A stretch of 64,000 nucleotides of DNA from Impatiens glandulifera (GCF_907164915.1 NC_061865.1:51976587-52040586); one strand, 5' to 3'; positions 46,032 to 58,752 are shown, counted from the stretch's first letter. Made by a program: numbers and translations. Notes: generated from the letters alone by a model not told the origin.

Positions 46032-46461
46032 AATATCTTCAGGAACTGGAATTTACTGTTTTTTAAACTCACTAGAATTGAAAGTATTGTAAACAGATAA
46101 TTCATTTACGTTTTTAGCTTTTATTCAGAATGTTACGACTTCAAAATCATTCTAGGCCTGTCTAGAATGATCTCTTAAACTCGTGGTTTTTTCCCGTTTT
46201 GGGGAATTTTTAATGAAATGACGCTAAGTCGTTTTCCCCCCCAAAAAAAAAAAAACAACTCAAAAGCTTCTTCAAATTTAATACCCCAAAATTGCTCAAC
46301 ATTAGACATAATTTAACACAACAACTACCATTTTTAGTATACTTCATGTCATCTTCGATACATTTTTATAACTCCTCGTTCACAGCCACATTGATAAACA
46401 TTTCTTCATATATCAAACAAATTAGATTACAAAAAATTAATTTAATTAAAAAAATTATCAA

Positions 46462-46725
46462 TTAACTCGTACCTTCTTCAATAATTTCAAGAATATGAAC
46501 ATCATTTAATATATCTTCGATCACATGTTGAAGAGGTTTTGAGCGCAACCAATCTTGTGTGCAAATAAGTGCCTCCACGGTTGCAGGACTCATTGAGCTA
46601 CGAAATTCATCAAAAACTCTTCCTCCCGTGCTAAAAGCTAATTTTGAAGCAACGGTAGAAATTGGTATTGCTAACACATCTCTAACAATTTTAAAGTTAA
46701 TACTAATCTTTAAACAAAATAACAA
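46462..46725 (-). pseudogene. hAT transposase C-terminal (dimerisation) fragment
   Basis: The frame contains RDVLAIPISTVASKLAFSTG and SSMSPATVEALICTQDWLR, the hATC dimerisation domain of Ac/RICESLEEPER-type plant transposases. A catalytic core or BED finger was not found to the right as far as the element end at 47445. It is a different hAT lineage from the relic at 6336-7218 (ATASVERVFS type). Confidence 0.88.
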
Positions 46726-47453
46726 ACTAATAGTAAACTAACATTTACTAACTTCTAACCTAATAATAATTTGTAAGAACTGACAATAATAGTAAACAAA
46801 CAAGTAATACTACTAATATTTGGCATTTATCTTAAGGTCTTCAACAATTTGGAAATTTAGAACAAAATGATGATATGTTTTCGATATGCCTTTACGTGTA
46901 GTGTCTAGTTGAAAGTTCTGAAGTAAGAATGAAGAATAACAGATAATTAAAAAATAGAGGAAAGATATATTTATCTTTGTAAAAGAGTATCTTTATTAGT
47001 GAAATGAGTGATATGATTGTTTAAAAATGATTATTGAAAAATTAATTTTATTTGAATATTTTTAAAAACCCAAAGAGAACCATGTCTTTAATTGGTTGTT
47101 CACGAGAGAAAATAGATACCGATCTTGTAATCATTTTGGGTTTTGAGTTGGTTGTTCAAAAGAGAGTTAGGTGGTTGCTTGATTTTGTGATCAATTAATG
47201 TGATGACATTGTTGTCTATTCAAATTACTTAATTGTCTTTTCACATTTAATAATTCTTCTTTAAAGTAAATTGTAAGTAAATTATCATATATGCAGTTAT
47301 AAGGAAAATAAACCGGAATTCGAGCTGGCCAAGCTCGGCTGCGCGCGCAGCAGACCGGCCAAACTTTGGCTTGGACGGTTTAGTCTTATTTTAGTCGGTT
47401 TTCTAGAGGTTTGAATCGATTTTTTCGGTTTTAGTTACACCCCTACTATCAGG

Positions 47454-48979
47454 TGGATAATCACTGCCCAACGTCGCTCTCTCTAACATTCCTCATATTA
47501 TATATCATAGGAGATAAAAGAAAATGTTAGTACATATATTATCTATAATATGGAGAGAAAAAAGGTTAGTATATATAATTTGTTAAAAGAAAATAAAAAT
47601 TTATAAAATTAATAATATATTATAATATATAAAAAAATTTAATATATCCTTCATAAGAAGTGAATAGATTGAAAACACTATTTATTATTTATTATTTATT
47701 AAGTAGTTTATATCTAGATCAATTATTATATTTTTTTTAATTAATGTTTAATAATGGTATATCTATTGATTATAATTTATATGTCTATTGATTTTTCTTT
47801 TTACTTTTTCAGAAAAAAAAAACATAAAAACAAAATTATCGGTATTTATTTTTTATTTGGTATTTACCTTTTAAAATAAGTTAAATTTTAATTATTTATT
47901 TTAATATTTATTTTTATATTAATTATTTTTAAACTTAAACCTTACGTATTATTTAATAAAGGTAGTTGTACGTATTGTATGATTAATGCGTTAAAAATGA
48001 TTAATATATTGAATACTCAAACAATTTATATAGTTTTGTATTTTAATTTTAGAATTTTAGGTTTTAAAGTTTTGATTAGTGGAGTATGATGTTTTGAACT
48101 ATCATATTTTAAAATTTTGAATAGTTATGATTGTTTCATATTTTCATTTTGAAATATCATGTTTTAAATGTTGAATATGTATAAAAGTTTAATATTTTTA
48201 TTTTAAAAATAAAAGTTTGGTTTGAGTTTCGAGTTTGAATTTGAAAATTTAATTTTAGTTCAAATTTTTTGAACCAAACTTTTAGTAAATAGTAGAGCAA
48301 GTTTAAATTTATAATCTTGTTCGAGCTCAACTCAAGCTAAAACTCAAGTTGGTTTAAATAGGGATGTTAATTATGAATCAATTGATCCAATTAATAGATG
48401 AATGCAATATCAATAGTTGTATATTGGTTTTTTAATGTTGAAGTGCAAAACTATATAATGTTATTAATGCTAATTAATCTTTATGCCCCCAGATATATTT
48501 AGCTTAATTTGAAATCAACAATGTGCATTTATGGATATTTAAATATAAAATATTCAGCCACGTGTACATAAATAAAATAAAATAATATATATATATAATG
48601 ACACTTATTCACGTCATTATTAGGTATAATTCAATCATCAAATATATTAGAGACAACCAACATTTTAGAGAACCAACACCGCACTAATTCACGTCATTAT
48701 TAGGTATAATTCAATCATCAAATATTTTCTCTTTCGTCTCTTATATTTTCTCTTTCTTTTCTTATATTTTCTTTTTTTTAATTAAATTTTAGATTTTAAA
48801 GTTTATAAATATATTTTATTTATATTTTTTTATTTTTAAATTATTTTCTCCCTCATCATTAATTAATTATATACATATATAATATAATTTAAATGTAGTT
48901 ACCTTTTATATATATATATTATATTATTTTTCATTATTAATTTTATATAAATACATTCTATATTATATTATACTTTTTT

Positions 48980-49021
<42 letters not shown>

Positions 49022-49271
49022 TTCTTTATTAGCATAAATAATTTTTTAATTAATATAAAAATTAACTAATTGGTAATAAATATTAAATATATATATATAC
49101 ACAAAATAATAAAATTATTTCAACAATCTCAAATAATTTAGCGGTTAAAGTGTTTATATTTCATGCTTAAGACAAGTGAATCCCCAAATATACAAATTTA
49201 GATTTTCAATAATGTATTATTGACTATAATATACAGTGACGCAACTTTTAAACAAAGGATACGAGACATGT
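47454..49271. other. intergenic AT-rich DNA
   Basis: AT microsatellite runs lie at about 48588-48598, 48911-48921 and 48986-49016. A direct repeat of about 46 bp (CACGTCATTATTAGGTATAA) starts at 48610 and 48687. No gene is seen. Confidence 0.5.
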
Positions 49272-49739
49272 AAAAGTGTGAGGTCAGAATTAGTGGTTAG
49301 TTTGACGAGCATTTGAAAGTGTGAGGTCACGAGATAGAGGTCGGGTGGTGGGTGGTTTGTCGAGTGTGAGGTCGAAATTATTGGTTGGTTTGGCAAAAAT
49401 TTGAAAGTGTGAGGTCACGAGATGGAGGACGGGTGGTGGGTGGTTTATCAAGTGTGAGGTTGAAATTATTGGTTGATTTGGCGAGAATTTGAAAATGTGA
49501 GGTCACGAGATAGAAGTCGGGTGGTGGGTGGTTTGTCGAGTGTGAGGTCGGAATTAGTTGTTGGTTTGACAAACATTCGAAAGTGTGAAGTCACGAGATG
49601 GAGGTCGGGTGGTGGGTGGTTTGTCGAGTGTGAGGTCGGAATTAGTTGTTGGTTTGACAAACATTCGAAAGTGTGAAGTCACGAGATGGAGGTCGGGTGG
49701 TGGATGGTTTGTCGAGTGTGAGGTCGGAATTAGTGCTTG
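49272..49739. repeat. 88-bp minisatellite, about 5.3 copies
   Basis: The landmark GTCACGAGAT recurs at 49326, 49414, 49502, 49590 and 49678, exactly 88 bp apart. The last two units are almost identical, while earlier ones differ at several sites. Since 88 is not a multiple of three, the frames through it are not conserved and are not called as genes. Confidence 0.95.
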
Positions 49740-51155
49740 ATTTAAGGTTTATGGTTTAAAATTGAAGGGTTAAGTAACATTAAAGTTTAAAATTAAACTT
49801 AATTTTTATAAACTAATTTTAAATTAATTATATTTGAATAATATTAATTTTATTTTAAATTTTATACATATATAATATTTTAAATATATATTCTTATTTG
49901 TAGAAATGCTATAATTAATAATAAGAATATAAATGTTTATAGGTAATTCATTGCTATATATCTCCAACAAAAAAAAAAGTTATTTTATTGTTGTTTTCTT
50001 TATATTTTGTGGATTAAAAATATAAACTTTTGGTATCAAGTTTCTATCACAAAAAATCATAAAATAATAATTTGGTGAAAAAAATCATATTTGTTTTTTC
50101 TTTAACATGATCTACAAATTTGAAAAAAAAAACATTTTTTCCGTCTATATTTTATTATAAAAAATCATTTATGTTAATTATGTTTCATATACAAAATTTA
50201 AACATAGTAACTCACTTTCTACTTCAAATTATAATTATGATAAAATATCACTTTACAAAAACAATTATCTAAACATATTATTAATATTTATTGTAAAGTT
50301 CTATTCGTATTGAAAACATATTATCTAAACAGCTAATGTAAAATATTTTAAATTTGAAAGATTGAGATTTATTCGTATTGAAAACAGTTTTGATTAAAAT
50401 GGAATTATGTCTTAAAATATTAGATGATATCTTTCAAAAATTAATGATTATTTAAAAAGAATACAAGTTAATAAAAGTTTTAAATTGGACATGATAATTA
50501 AACATCACATGTAAATATAAGAATGTCAATTATAATCTGGCTCAAGGTATTCAATCCAAATTAATTTGTTGTGAGCATTTTTTTCGATTTAATAACAAGT
50601 ATGGGCCGGAATGATATTTGTGTACCCGTTTCGACTTTGTTCCAATCTCATCACAATTCTACCATGAACACTACTAATAAACACAATTAAATATATAACA
50701 TTATCGTTTTATTCTTCGTATTTTATCATAATTTTAATTTTTTTTATAACCATATGAATTTTCAATATATAAAAAAATATGATATAAACGGTGTCTCGCG
50801 AAGTTTTTTCTGAACAAGACGGGATAATAGTACAAGCAAATTCCTTTAAGTAAAACGAGACGGTAACAATAATAGTAAAAAAAATTCTGAAGTAAAACGG
50901 GTTATTAAAAAATTATTTTTTATATAAATTAAAATCCAACAAAGAAAATGGTATTTAAAAAATTCGAAATTAATTCGGATGGGAGAAAATTTGAAAGAAA
51001 AACGAACTAACATAATTTAATTGTCTGAATTTTCAACCAATGAGATGATTCCTTCCATCACTAATCTTTCTGATTATAATGAATTTGTATAAAAATTAGA
51101 TAGGTATATATTTGAATAAGTATTATAAGATTGGTATAAGAATAAACTTTAATTT
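49740..51155. other. intergenic AT-rich DNA upstream of the UEV1 gene
   Basis: No gene or repeat termini are seen, apart from a short direct repeat TATTCGTATTGAAAACA at 50306 and 50370. Confidence 0.5.
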
Positions 51156-51164
51156 TATAAAAAG
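51156..51164 (+). promoter_or_regulatory. TATA box of the UEV1-like gene
   Basis: TATAAAAAG lies 193 bp before the ATG, followed by a CT-rich leader with a (CT)n run at about 51248-51268, typical of constitutive plant promoters. Confidence 0.55.
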
Positions 51165-51348
51165 AAACAAAATATTTTGAGATCCAACAAGTGTAAGCTG
51201 CGCGACTTTCTTCTCCATCACGGGTTTTTCCCTTCTCATCCTGCTCTCTCTCCTCTCTCTCTCTCTAGAAATCCTTCATTAACGTTGTTCTTTCTTCATC
51301 TGGTTTCTCTGTCTAGGGTTCAGAGAAAGTAGCTGACTATATCTAGAA

Positions 51349-53743
51349 ATGCAGGAAGAGGCGAACCTAGAAGGATCAAAGATTATTGGTTAGTTATTTA
51401 GTTACTCAAATCAATTCCGACATAATTTTACTGTCACCGCTTTCTAAGTCATGTTAAAGGTTTTCAAAATTAGGGTTTTCTTGACAGGATTATGTTTTTT
51501 AAGGGTTTTGAAACTCAATGAACTACTACTACTGATTTCTCATTCCTGTGTTCTTTCTTTGATTTGAGTAAATACTTCTTTTGCAGATTCTCAATTTGTT
51601 AGGTTTTGTTTGTTATTAACTTATTGTTAGCTCCATTAGAAAATTCAAATGTGTATGAGCTCTCTACTTATTACACAATCTTAGACATGGGTGTTAAAGA
51701 GTATACATTTTGGACCACAGAGATTTAGGGTACCTTTTGGATTTTGGTTCTCAACAAGGCTGTTTTTGAGGAGGGAGGGTTTGTTAAGATTTGATTTTGA
51801 GTTATTATTGTGGTATAGAAACCATGGAAACAAATAGTCCTGGAAATCAGATTACATGTTCTTGCTAATATGTATGGACACTTTGGTTTGTGATTGTAAT
51901 ATAAGAGTTTCTATGGGAGATTGGATTTTAAAACAAGCATTGGAAGTTATAGCTACTCTTGATTGTTTCATGAATCCAAGGTGGAAATACAAGTGTACAT
52001 TGTTTTGGAGAATTGAGGTGGAAATACAAGTGAGGAAGCAAAAGAAGGAAGATTGATCTTTTTGGTATTTTTGGTTTGTGGGTTTGCCAAGAATTTTATG
52101 AATATATGTTCAACATAACTTAATTAAACATATATTCAGACCAGATCCAGTTTCAGAAAGTATTTTCAAATGGGCTCAGTTTATTAAATATGATTTACAT
52201 GCTCTAAAGGCTTTATGCCATTCTCATCTCTACTACATTTCTTCTACAAATTCTAAATCTCTAAGTAGGATAGGGGTATAGTAGGATATATTAGTTAGTA
52301 GTAGTATCAAGGTAATAGAATATATTTGTTGTAGTATAAGGTTAGTATGGTACTGAGAAGTACTTTTATTTAGGAAGTTAGCATGCCCCTGATTCAACTT
52401 TTAGGCGTTTTAAGTGGGAATTGAACCCGTGACCTTTGATCTCTTAAGCACCACTCTTGACAGTTGAGCTACATTAGTGAGTATTGATAATGAGAAGTAG
52501 TTTAAGGATAGTATTTGATGATTAGTAGATAGTGGAGTGTATATTATTTTGGAGTAATGAATGAAATAGTATTGAATCTGGTTAATCTCCTCTAAAGCTT
52601 AGGCCATTCTTGTCTCATCTACAATTCTTTTACAAATCCTACCTTGGGCTTGTCCCATCATCATGTATACTTTGTAAAGAGAGAAAGAAATGGGAGGAAT
52701 GTTTGATTTCTAACTTAAATTCCTTGTTTTGTACATGAAGATGTTATTGTTAACTACATGTGATCCATCTTAAACTTCTGGAATATATGTTATCTGATTT
52801 GGCCTACGAGCTGATTGTTGCTTATGTTGGAGACTCAACCTTGGTTTTCAGTCTTATGCCTACCAGTCGATAAACATATTTGCTATATTGTACTTTGATG
52901 AATGATTGTATGGTGATAAATATCGTGGTCTGAGTCTTTTCTCTTCATTTCAGTTCCTCGTAACTTTAGATTGTTAGAAGAGCTTGAAAAAGGAGAAAAG
53001 GGAATTGGGGATGGAACTGTCAGCTATGGAATGGATGATTCCGATGACCTTTTGATGCAGTCTTGGACAGGAACTATAATTGGTCCTTCCGGTGTAAGTT
53101 TTCTTTTATTTTCCCCTTTTAAGTATCTGTTTATTTTTCGCTAAACATATATATTTTTGTTTGATAGACTGTTTATGAAGAGCGCATATATCAGTTGAAA
53201 TTATTTTGTGATGAAGAGTACCCAGACAAGCCACCATCTGTGAAGTTCCAAACACGTATAAACATGACATGCGTAGATCGAGAAACTGGAGTGGTAAGTC
53301 ATTGCCAATCTCTTGTTAAATATTGATAAAAGCAACATCACGGAATTGAAAGAAAAGGAAACGATAACATCTGAATGTGGCAATAATAAAACAGGTCGAG
53401 GCTAGTCGTTTCCCAATGCTCACAAACTGGCAAAGGGAATACACAATGGAGGACATCTTGATGAGACTGAAGAAAGAAATGACAACTCCACATAACCGCA
53501 AACTAGCTCAGCCTTCGGAAGGTCTGTTAATGAATCTATCATTGATCAATAATTTCAAGTTTCTGCCCATCTGGATCTGGATTCTGATTCAAATCCAGAA
53601 ACAGACGGTGTTTCCAAACGGGTGTGAATTAAGGTTCCAAGTTGGTTACGATTAGGGTTTTCCTTTTCATTTTGTTTTCAGGAAACGAGGAGTCGAGGAC
53701 GGATCATCACAAGGGAGTGTCGCAGAAGTGTTGCATTCTTTAG
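51349..53743 (+). CDS. UEV1: ubiquitin-conjugating E2 variant (UEV1/MMS2-like), 164 aa, CaaX end
   Basis: Exons 51349-51388, 52954-53093, 53168-53293, 53395-53521 and 53682-53743 join in frame with GT..AG borders; intron 1 is 1565 bp. The protein has the UEV core: [17 protein letters not shown], the [19 protein letters not shown] segment, [19 protein letters not shown], and [12 protein letters not shown]. The E2 catalytic cysteine context is absent ([16 protein letters not shown] lies where the active-site loop would be). UEV1/MMS2 proteins pair with Ubc13 to build Lys63-linked chains in DNA damage tolerance and signalling. The last exon encodes a charged tail ending CCIL (161-164), a CaaX prenylation box; to my knowledge only one plant subgroup (UEV1A/B-like) has such a tail. 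The N-terminal 13 residues are less conserved, so the start is slightly less certain. Confidence 0.94.
52330..52476 (-). mobile_element. tRNA-derived SINE in UEV1 intron 1
   Basis: On the minus strand GTAGCTCAACTG (A box, 52461-52472) and GGGTTCAATTCC (B box, 52417-52428) are spaced like a tRNA internal promoter. The continuation (CTTAAAACGCC, GGGGCATGCTAACTTCC) matches the fragment at 19229-19327. It does not fold as a complete tRNA, since no acceptor stem pairs. Confidence 0.65.
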
Positions 53744-55492
53744 AACAGTAGAGAGAGTGTATATAGCATCTCCCTCATTCTACTACTATTATAAACCATT
53801 TGATGATCCTTGTTTAATGCTTAAACTTGAACTAATTAAGCATATCATCATCCATCAGAACCCAGCATTAGGCAATGTTCAACAATATTACCAGTTAATT
53901 ATAAATGTATTTATGTATGCTCTGATAATATATATGCATTTTGTTTCTTTAATAATTGTAAAAGATGTGAGTGTTTGTATTGATTGATGTGGAGTTGTTG
54001 TATTTCAAGATCGTCAAAAATAATCTGTTACATTTTATCTACATTTCGAAAGAATCATCTCATTCAATTCATTAATTAAAATAAATTTTATTTTTTTATG
54101 AGATTTTGCCGAATGATTTCATCTTCAAACTATATAGATTTATAAGTTATTTTAATTGCATAAAGTAACATGTCTCAATTAATTTAAATTTATTATACAT
54201 CATTATCATTCAATTAAATAAGGTATCTTACACCAAATATCTTAATGGTGGAAGGCTACATGTCTATACACTAACCAAACGTGGTCAAATTTGAATCACA
54301 AACCTAATTGAACTATCCTTAATTTAAAACTTAATTAATTACAAATTATTGTGAAGTCTTCCAAAGATTTGGGATTTCCACCTCAGTAAATTAACACAAT
54401 TGAATATTTATTTTTTAAATAAAGTTTAGCACGACTCTATCGTTATGGTCCCATTTTACTAGTGAAGATTGACTATGTATATTATTATTATTATTAGATC
54501 AATCTAAAATAAATCAAATCACACCATTTGACATCTTTATCAACCCGATGTCCTCAAATTGCAAACCCCATTTCTTATTCTTATTATTGAGATGAAATTA
54601 AAATTGTGTAACATTTATAGTAGTTCATATTAAGAAAATGAAATTCTTTTTCGATTCTTATTAAAAAAAAATACACATCAATTAGGATGGGTCAATCGAT
54701 CACAATCACATGTTTTGATTCTAAGACTGGAATCTTAAAATTGACAATTATGGACATGTTTTTATAAATTCCCCAAAAAATAAGTAAATGAATTATCACC
54801 GACCAAGATTTAATAATTTGAGATATCTTTTAATTTTATATACCTAGACCAGCTATGTCTCTTTTCTTCTTTTTCATGTAATCTTGTGATATTATTTTAA
54901 TGTTAGATATCAATATTCTTATATATAATGCCTTAGCAACAAAAAAAGGGATATTATTTTATATGGTATACCATTGTAATCCAAAATTAAGGATTACTTC
55001 AAAGGAATACTCAATTTATTTATTTATTTTGCTAAGAAAATACTAAAATTTAATATGATATAGTTATGATGATTTAGATATAAGGCTAACAATTTAGTTA
55101 AATCTGTCAAAGTTATTTTTCAAAGAAATATCATCTATATACTTTTAAGAACTTAATTGAATTGTATAATTAAAATTAATAGATTAATGTTGAGATAAGA
55201 TTTTAATAGTTTTATCTAAATTTTATACCCATTTCTTAATTAAATTATACCCTTATTTATTTAAAAAAAAGGTCATGACCACTAATTTTGTTTCTTCTCA
55301 AAATAAAATGGTTGTAAAAAAATAAATAAATACAAATCATATTATAAAAAGTTAACTCACTTCTTTTTGCATTGTCGAAACGTGATTAGTATCTGGAGTC
55401 TTTTGTGCAGTATCACTGGAATTAATTGGGTGATGTCCAAGTCTTTAGGTACTTGTTGAGAAATTTAGATTATTATGGTTAATATGACAAAC
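53744..55492. other. 3' flank of UEV1 and AT-rich intergenic DNA
   Basis: The first 250 bp are probably the UEV1 3' UTR and end. The rest is AT-rich, with a short (TTA)n at about 54481. No further gene is seen. Confidence 0.5.
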
Positions 55493-56885
55493 TGTTAGGA
55501 TCAAAGACAACAGTAGAAGGGGTTGAATATTGTTGTTTTATTTCACTTAAATGCAATTTTAATCTTATTAATGATTGAAAATCTGATTCCATTCTTGGAC
55601 AAATTGTAGCAATCTCTTGAACGGTTTTAAGTGTGGAAATTTGAAGCAGCAGATATAAGACTGAATAAAACAATGAACAGGCAACACGAGATTTTATGGA
55701 TATACGGAGATAAAACTCTAACGTCACCTCTTCTTCTATTTCCAGAAAAATTTCACTAAAAGACTTTGATTTATATAGACGCTACACAAACTCACTCAGA
55801 TCACAGGTTTTAACACTTGTCTGTCTGAACTTCTAGCTCTCACACTATCTTGTTGAATAGACGACCATCTGTTCAACTTACACAAGTAAATAATTATTGA
55901 ATGCTACAAAGGATTATCAAGTAAACTTTCTTGTGTACCGAAAATGATTGTCGAACCAGAGAGATAGCTTTTCGGATGAGAGAGGACCAGAGAGCTTCAC
56001 CGTTGTTCTCTAATGCCTTTTTATAGTTGAATCATGACAATAGTCGAATCCATCTCGTCAATAGGTGGCAATGGTACGTTTGTCGTATGCTTGGCGTACG
56101 GGATTTTAGTGCGTGATGGAATGGAATATTCGTTTATTGTTTTACATGTCAGATTAGAGAGTTGGTTGTACATTAGTTGCCCAGCTACTTGACTTAGCTG
56201 ATATGGAACTCAACTAATGGAGAGCTCTACTGATGAGCTACTCTGCTAATAGTGAACTTAGATGTTAATCAACTTTGCTGATGAACTACTCTACTGATAT
56301 CGAACTCAGTTGTTGATCTACTGATGAGTTACTCTGCTGATAGTAGACTCAGTTGTTGATCAACTTTACAAATGAACTACTATGTTGATAGTGAACTCTG
56401 TTGTTGTTGTCGGAGTAACTCTACTGCTAGCAAACTCTGTTGTCTGAGCTCAACTGATAGCGAATCTGTTGATGACAACTCTACTGTTAGCGAACTCTAC
56501 TGCCAGCGAGTCTTCAGTTGATGGCAACTCTGTTGTTGGTAAACTCTGCTGCAATGAGTTTTCAGCTGATGACAACTCTACTATTGGCGAACTCTGCTAC
56601 TAGCGAGTCTCCAGTTGATGGAAACTCTGCTGTTAGCAAGCTCTGTTGATGGAGCAGCTCAGCTGATGACAAGTATGTTGTTAGCGAGCTCTACTAATGT
56701 AGCAGCTCTGCTGCCAACGAGTTTTCAATTTTTACTTGCGCATTAACACATTATTGAACTTAGTTTTATTTCTTCATCAAAACTATGTGTGTTCATTTTA
56801 ATTATCTTAAGTTCATTTTAATCAATTAAAACGTTTTCTATAATTCAACTTAATTTATTGATTTCCCCTTTAACTTAATTTAACA
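55493..56885 (-). repeat. solo or truncated copia LTR related to that at 3241
   Basis: It starts TGTTAGGATC exactly as the LTR at 3241 and ends TTTAACA. A shared block near the middle (TTTTATGGATATACGGAGAT here, TTTTATGGATGTTCGGAGAT there, then AACTCNNACGTCACC) shows relatedness. A TATA box (TATAAAAAGG, minus, 56016-56025) has the same position and orientation. About 56190-56720 is a degenerate tandem array of CTCTGCTGATGAG-type words. No primer site adjoins either end and no clear target duplication was found, so a solo LTR with mutated flanks or a truncated copy are both possible. Confidence 0.75.
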
Positions 56886-58034
56886 CAGATGACAGACCTA
56901 CATAATTGAATTATCATCTAAATTATTTTTTGGACTATCTAGTTAAAGAGAAATCGTCGAACTTTCACTAATCGTAGTTGTTCGATGCTTATCATTCATA
57001 ATGTAATTATTACGATATTTTCTAAGATTCATTTTGGAAAGGCGGTAGACTCTGTCGGGAAGTTAATTGTTCTTCTCAAGTATTTACGAACTCGATAATT
57101 TATTGAGTAACGTTTTTTATTTTTTAGTTTTTTATTTATTTTCTTTTCATGTCATGTTTTTGTTATTGTGTTTCAAACGGTTTTCATTATTTTTAATATA
57201 CATGAACCTTTTAAAAAATAAAATTAATAAAAAAAAATATATTTAAAATATTGATTAATGTAAATTAATATTGAAATAAAATACTATAAAAAAAAGTTTT
57301 AAAAAAGAATTATTATTTTTATTCTAACTCCCCTTTTAGATGTTTCTAAAGAAAGTGAATAAATAAATCAATCACATTAATCAAGAAAGTTAATATTTTT
57401 GAAAAAACTTAACTCCAACATGAAACAAATCCCCCAAATCTAATCCATTGTTAAAAAATAATATTAGTTTGAACTTAGAATTTATGTTTTAATGGATTTA
57501 AGTTTCTAAGTATTAATAGAAATATGTAAGTATGTAACATATGGTTAATTTAACCATTATTCAATGAAAAAGTCATGAGCGACTTCCCAAGAATGTAAAT
57601 CGTATTAGTCGAATCTTGTTATATCTTTTGTGTTCTTTAATTTACGTTATATCTATTGTTTTAGATTATGTTATTAAATCACCTTTTTATTTCTAATTCA
57701 AATTTAACATAGATATTAACGGTATAATATACGTTTATAAAGTAGTATGAATGCTAATAATTTCAAATATATCATAAAGAAATAATTGACGCGTGACTAC
57801 AAATTAAAGGAGATGCTTAGAGGTGAAGTGAAGGAACATCTTCAAAGTGTGTGGGTTAAGAAAAGTAATTTAGCAAAAAGTTAAGAGCTCGTTTGATTTT
57901 TTGATTTTTTTTTAAACTTATTTATCTACTAAAATATCCGAATTTCACTCCTATAAAATTTAAAATTTAAATAAAAAATTCTAATAATTTAACAAAATAA
58001 ATGTTATTTTTCATTGTTTTCTTAGAAACCCTAA
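56886..58034. other. intergenic AT-rich DNA
   Basis: Nothing recognisable is seen on either strand. Confidence 0.5.
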
Positions 58035-58752
58035 GACCATCTCCAACCGAAAAACTCATTTTTAAACTCATTTTGGTGTAAATGTCACATCAAACAGTAA
58101 TTCTACTCCAACCGAAAAACTCATTCTCAAACCCAAAAGAATATTCTTATAATATTCTTTCTTACATCAACTTTTATAACTTTTTAATATCACCCATATC
58201 TTTTACAAACTTATAAATTACACCACAATATTATAATATTATCCAAATATTTTAAACTTAAATATAAATTAATTATAAAAATTTATTAAAAATTCAAAAA
58301 TTACAATACACGAACAAAAAAAATACATATATTATATAAAAAATAAATTATATTATAAATTTATGTTATATAAAAAATATTATATAAATTAAATTAATAA
58401 TTATATAAATAAACTTAATATAAAATATAAGATAAATATAAAATATAAATAAATAAAACATATAAATAAATAAAATATATAAACAAATTAAAATATAAAT
58501 AAATTAAAATATAAATAAATTAAAATATAAATTAATTATATAAATAAGTTTAATATATAAAATGAATGAAACAAAAGTTTAAGGGCTAAAAAGTAAAAAA
58601 AAAAAATATATGCGATTGCTACAGGAGCAACGCATATATGCAGTATTTGGAGAGGGAGGATGGGTTATCCCATTTTAGGTTTCCGTTTGGCGTACTATTG
58701 GAGCTGCTGATCCCATTTTGGGTTTCATTTTGCAGCTCCATTGGAGATGCTC
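58035..58752. mobile_element. PIF/Harbinger-like (Tourist-type) MITE, 718 bp
   Basis: The left end GACCATCTCCAAC and the right end (reverse-complemented GAGCATCTCCAAT) form inverted termini. They are flanked by TAA at 58032-58034 and 58753-58755, the 3-bp target of the superfamily. Longer subterminal similarity (CATTTTGGTGTAA against its partner near 58700) supports the pairing. The inside is extremely AT-rich with no coding frame. Confidence 0.7.

Larger units (their letters stand above)
37064..46250 (+). mobile_element. L1-type LINE, about 9.2 kb, inactive
   Basis: The target duplication AAAAACAACTCAAA lies at 37050-37063 and 46251-46264, the right copy merging with a poly(A) tail that starts at about 46243. 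The element has a GC-richer 5' leader (37064-37536), a very long ORF1 (split by an inversion), ORF2 (42450-46031) and a short 3' UTR with GACGCTAAGTCGTTTT. Eight nonsense codons and three frameshifts make it inactive, yet both ends are present, so the insertion was full-length. Confidence 0.92.
36720..47445 (-). mobile_element. decayed hAT (Ac-like) element split by a LINE
   Basis: The left end TAGGGGTGCAA and the right end (reverse-complemented TAGGGGTGTAA) form the termini. Flanks CTGACAGG (36712-36719) and CTATCAGG (47446-47453) agree at 6 of 8 bases, consistent with an old 8-bp duplication. Both subterminal regions are rich in CGGTT words. Without the LINE the element is about 1.5 kb and keeps only a transposase C-terminal fragment at 46462-46725. 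The LINE body and its duplication lie wholly inside, so the hAT insertion came first. Confidence 0.8.

Noticed and set aside
49378..49660. Two overlapping minus-strand frames rich in STNHPPPD
   Set aside because: They come from the 88-bp minisatellite, whose length is not a multiple of three, so no frame is conserved.
52410..52480. Possible tRNA gene on the minus strand
   Set aside because: A and B boxes are present but no acceptor stem or proper anticodon arm can be formed; it is a SINE head.
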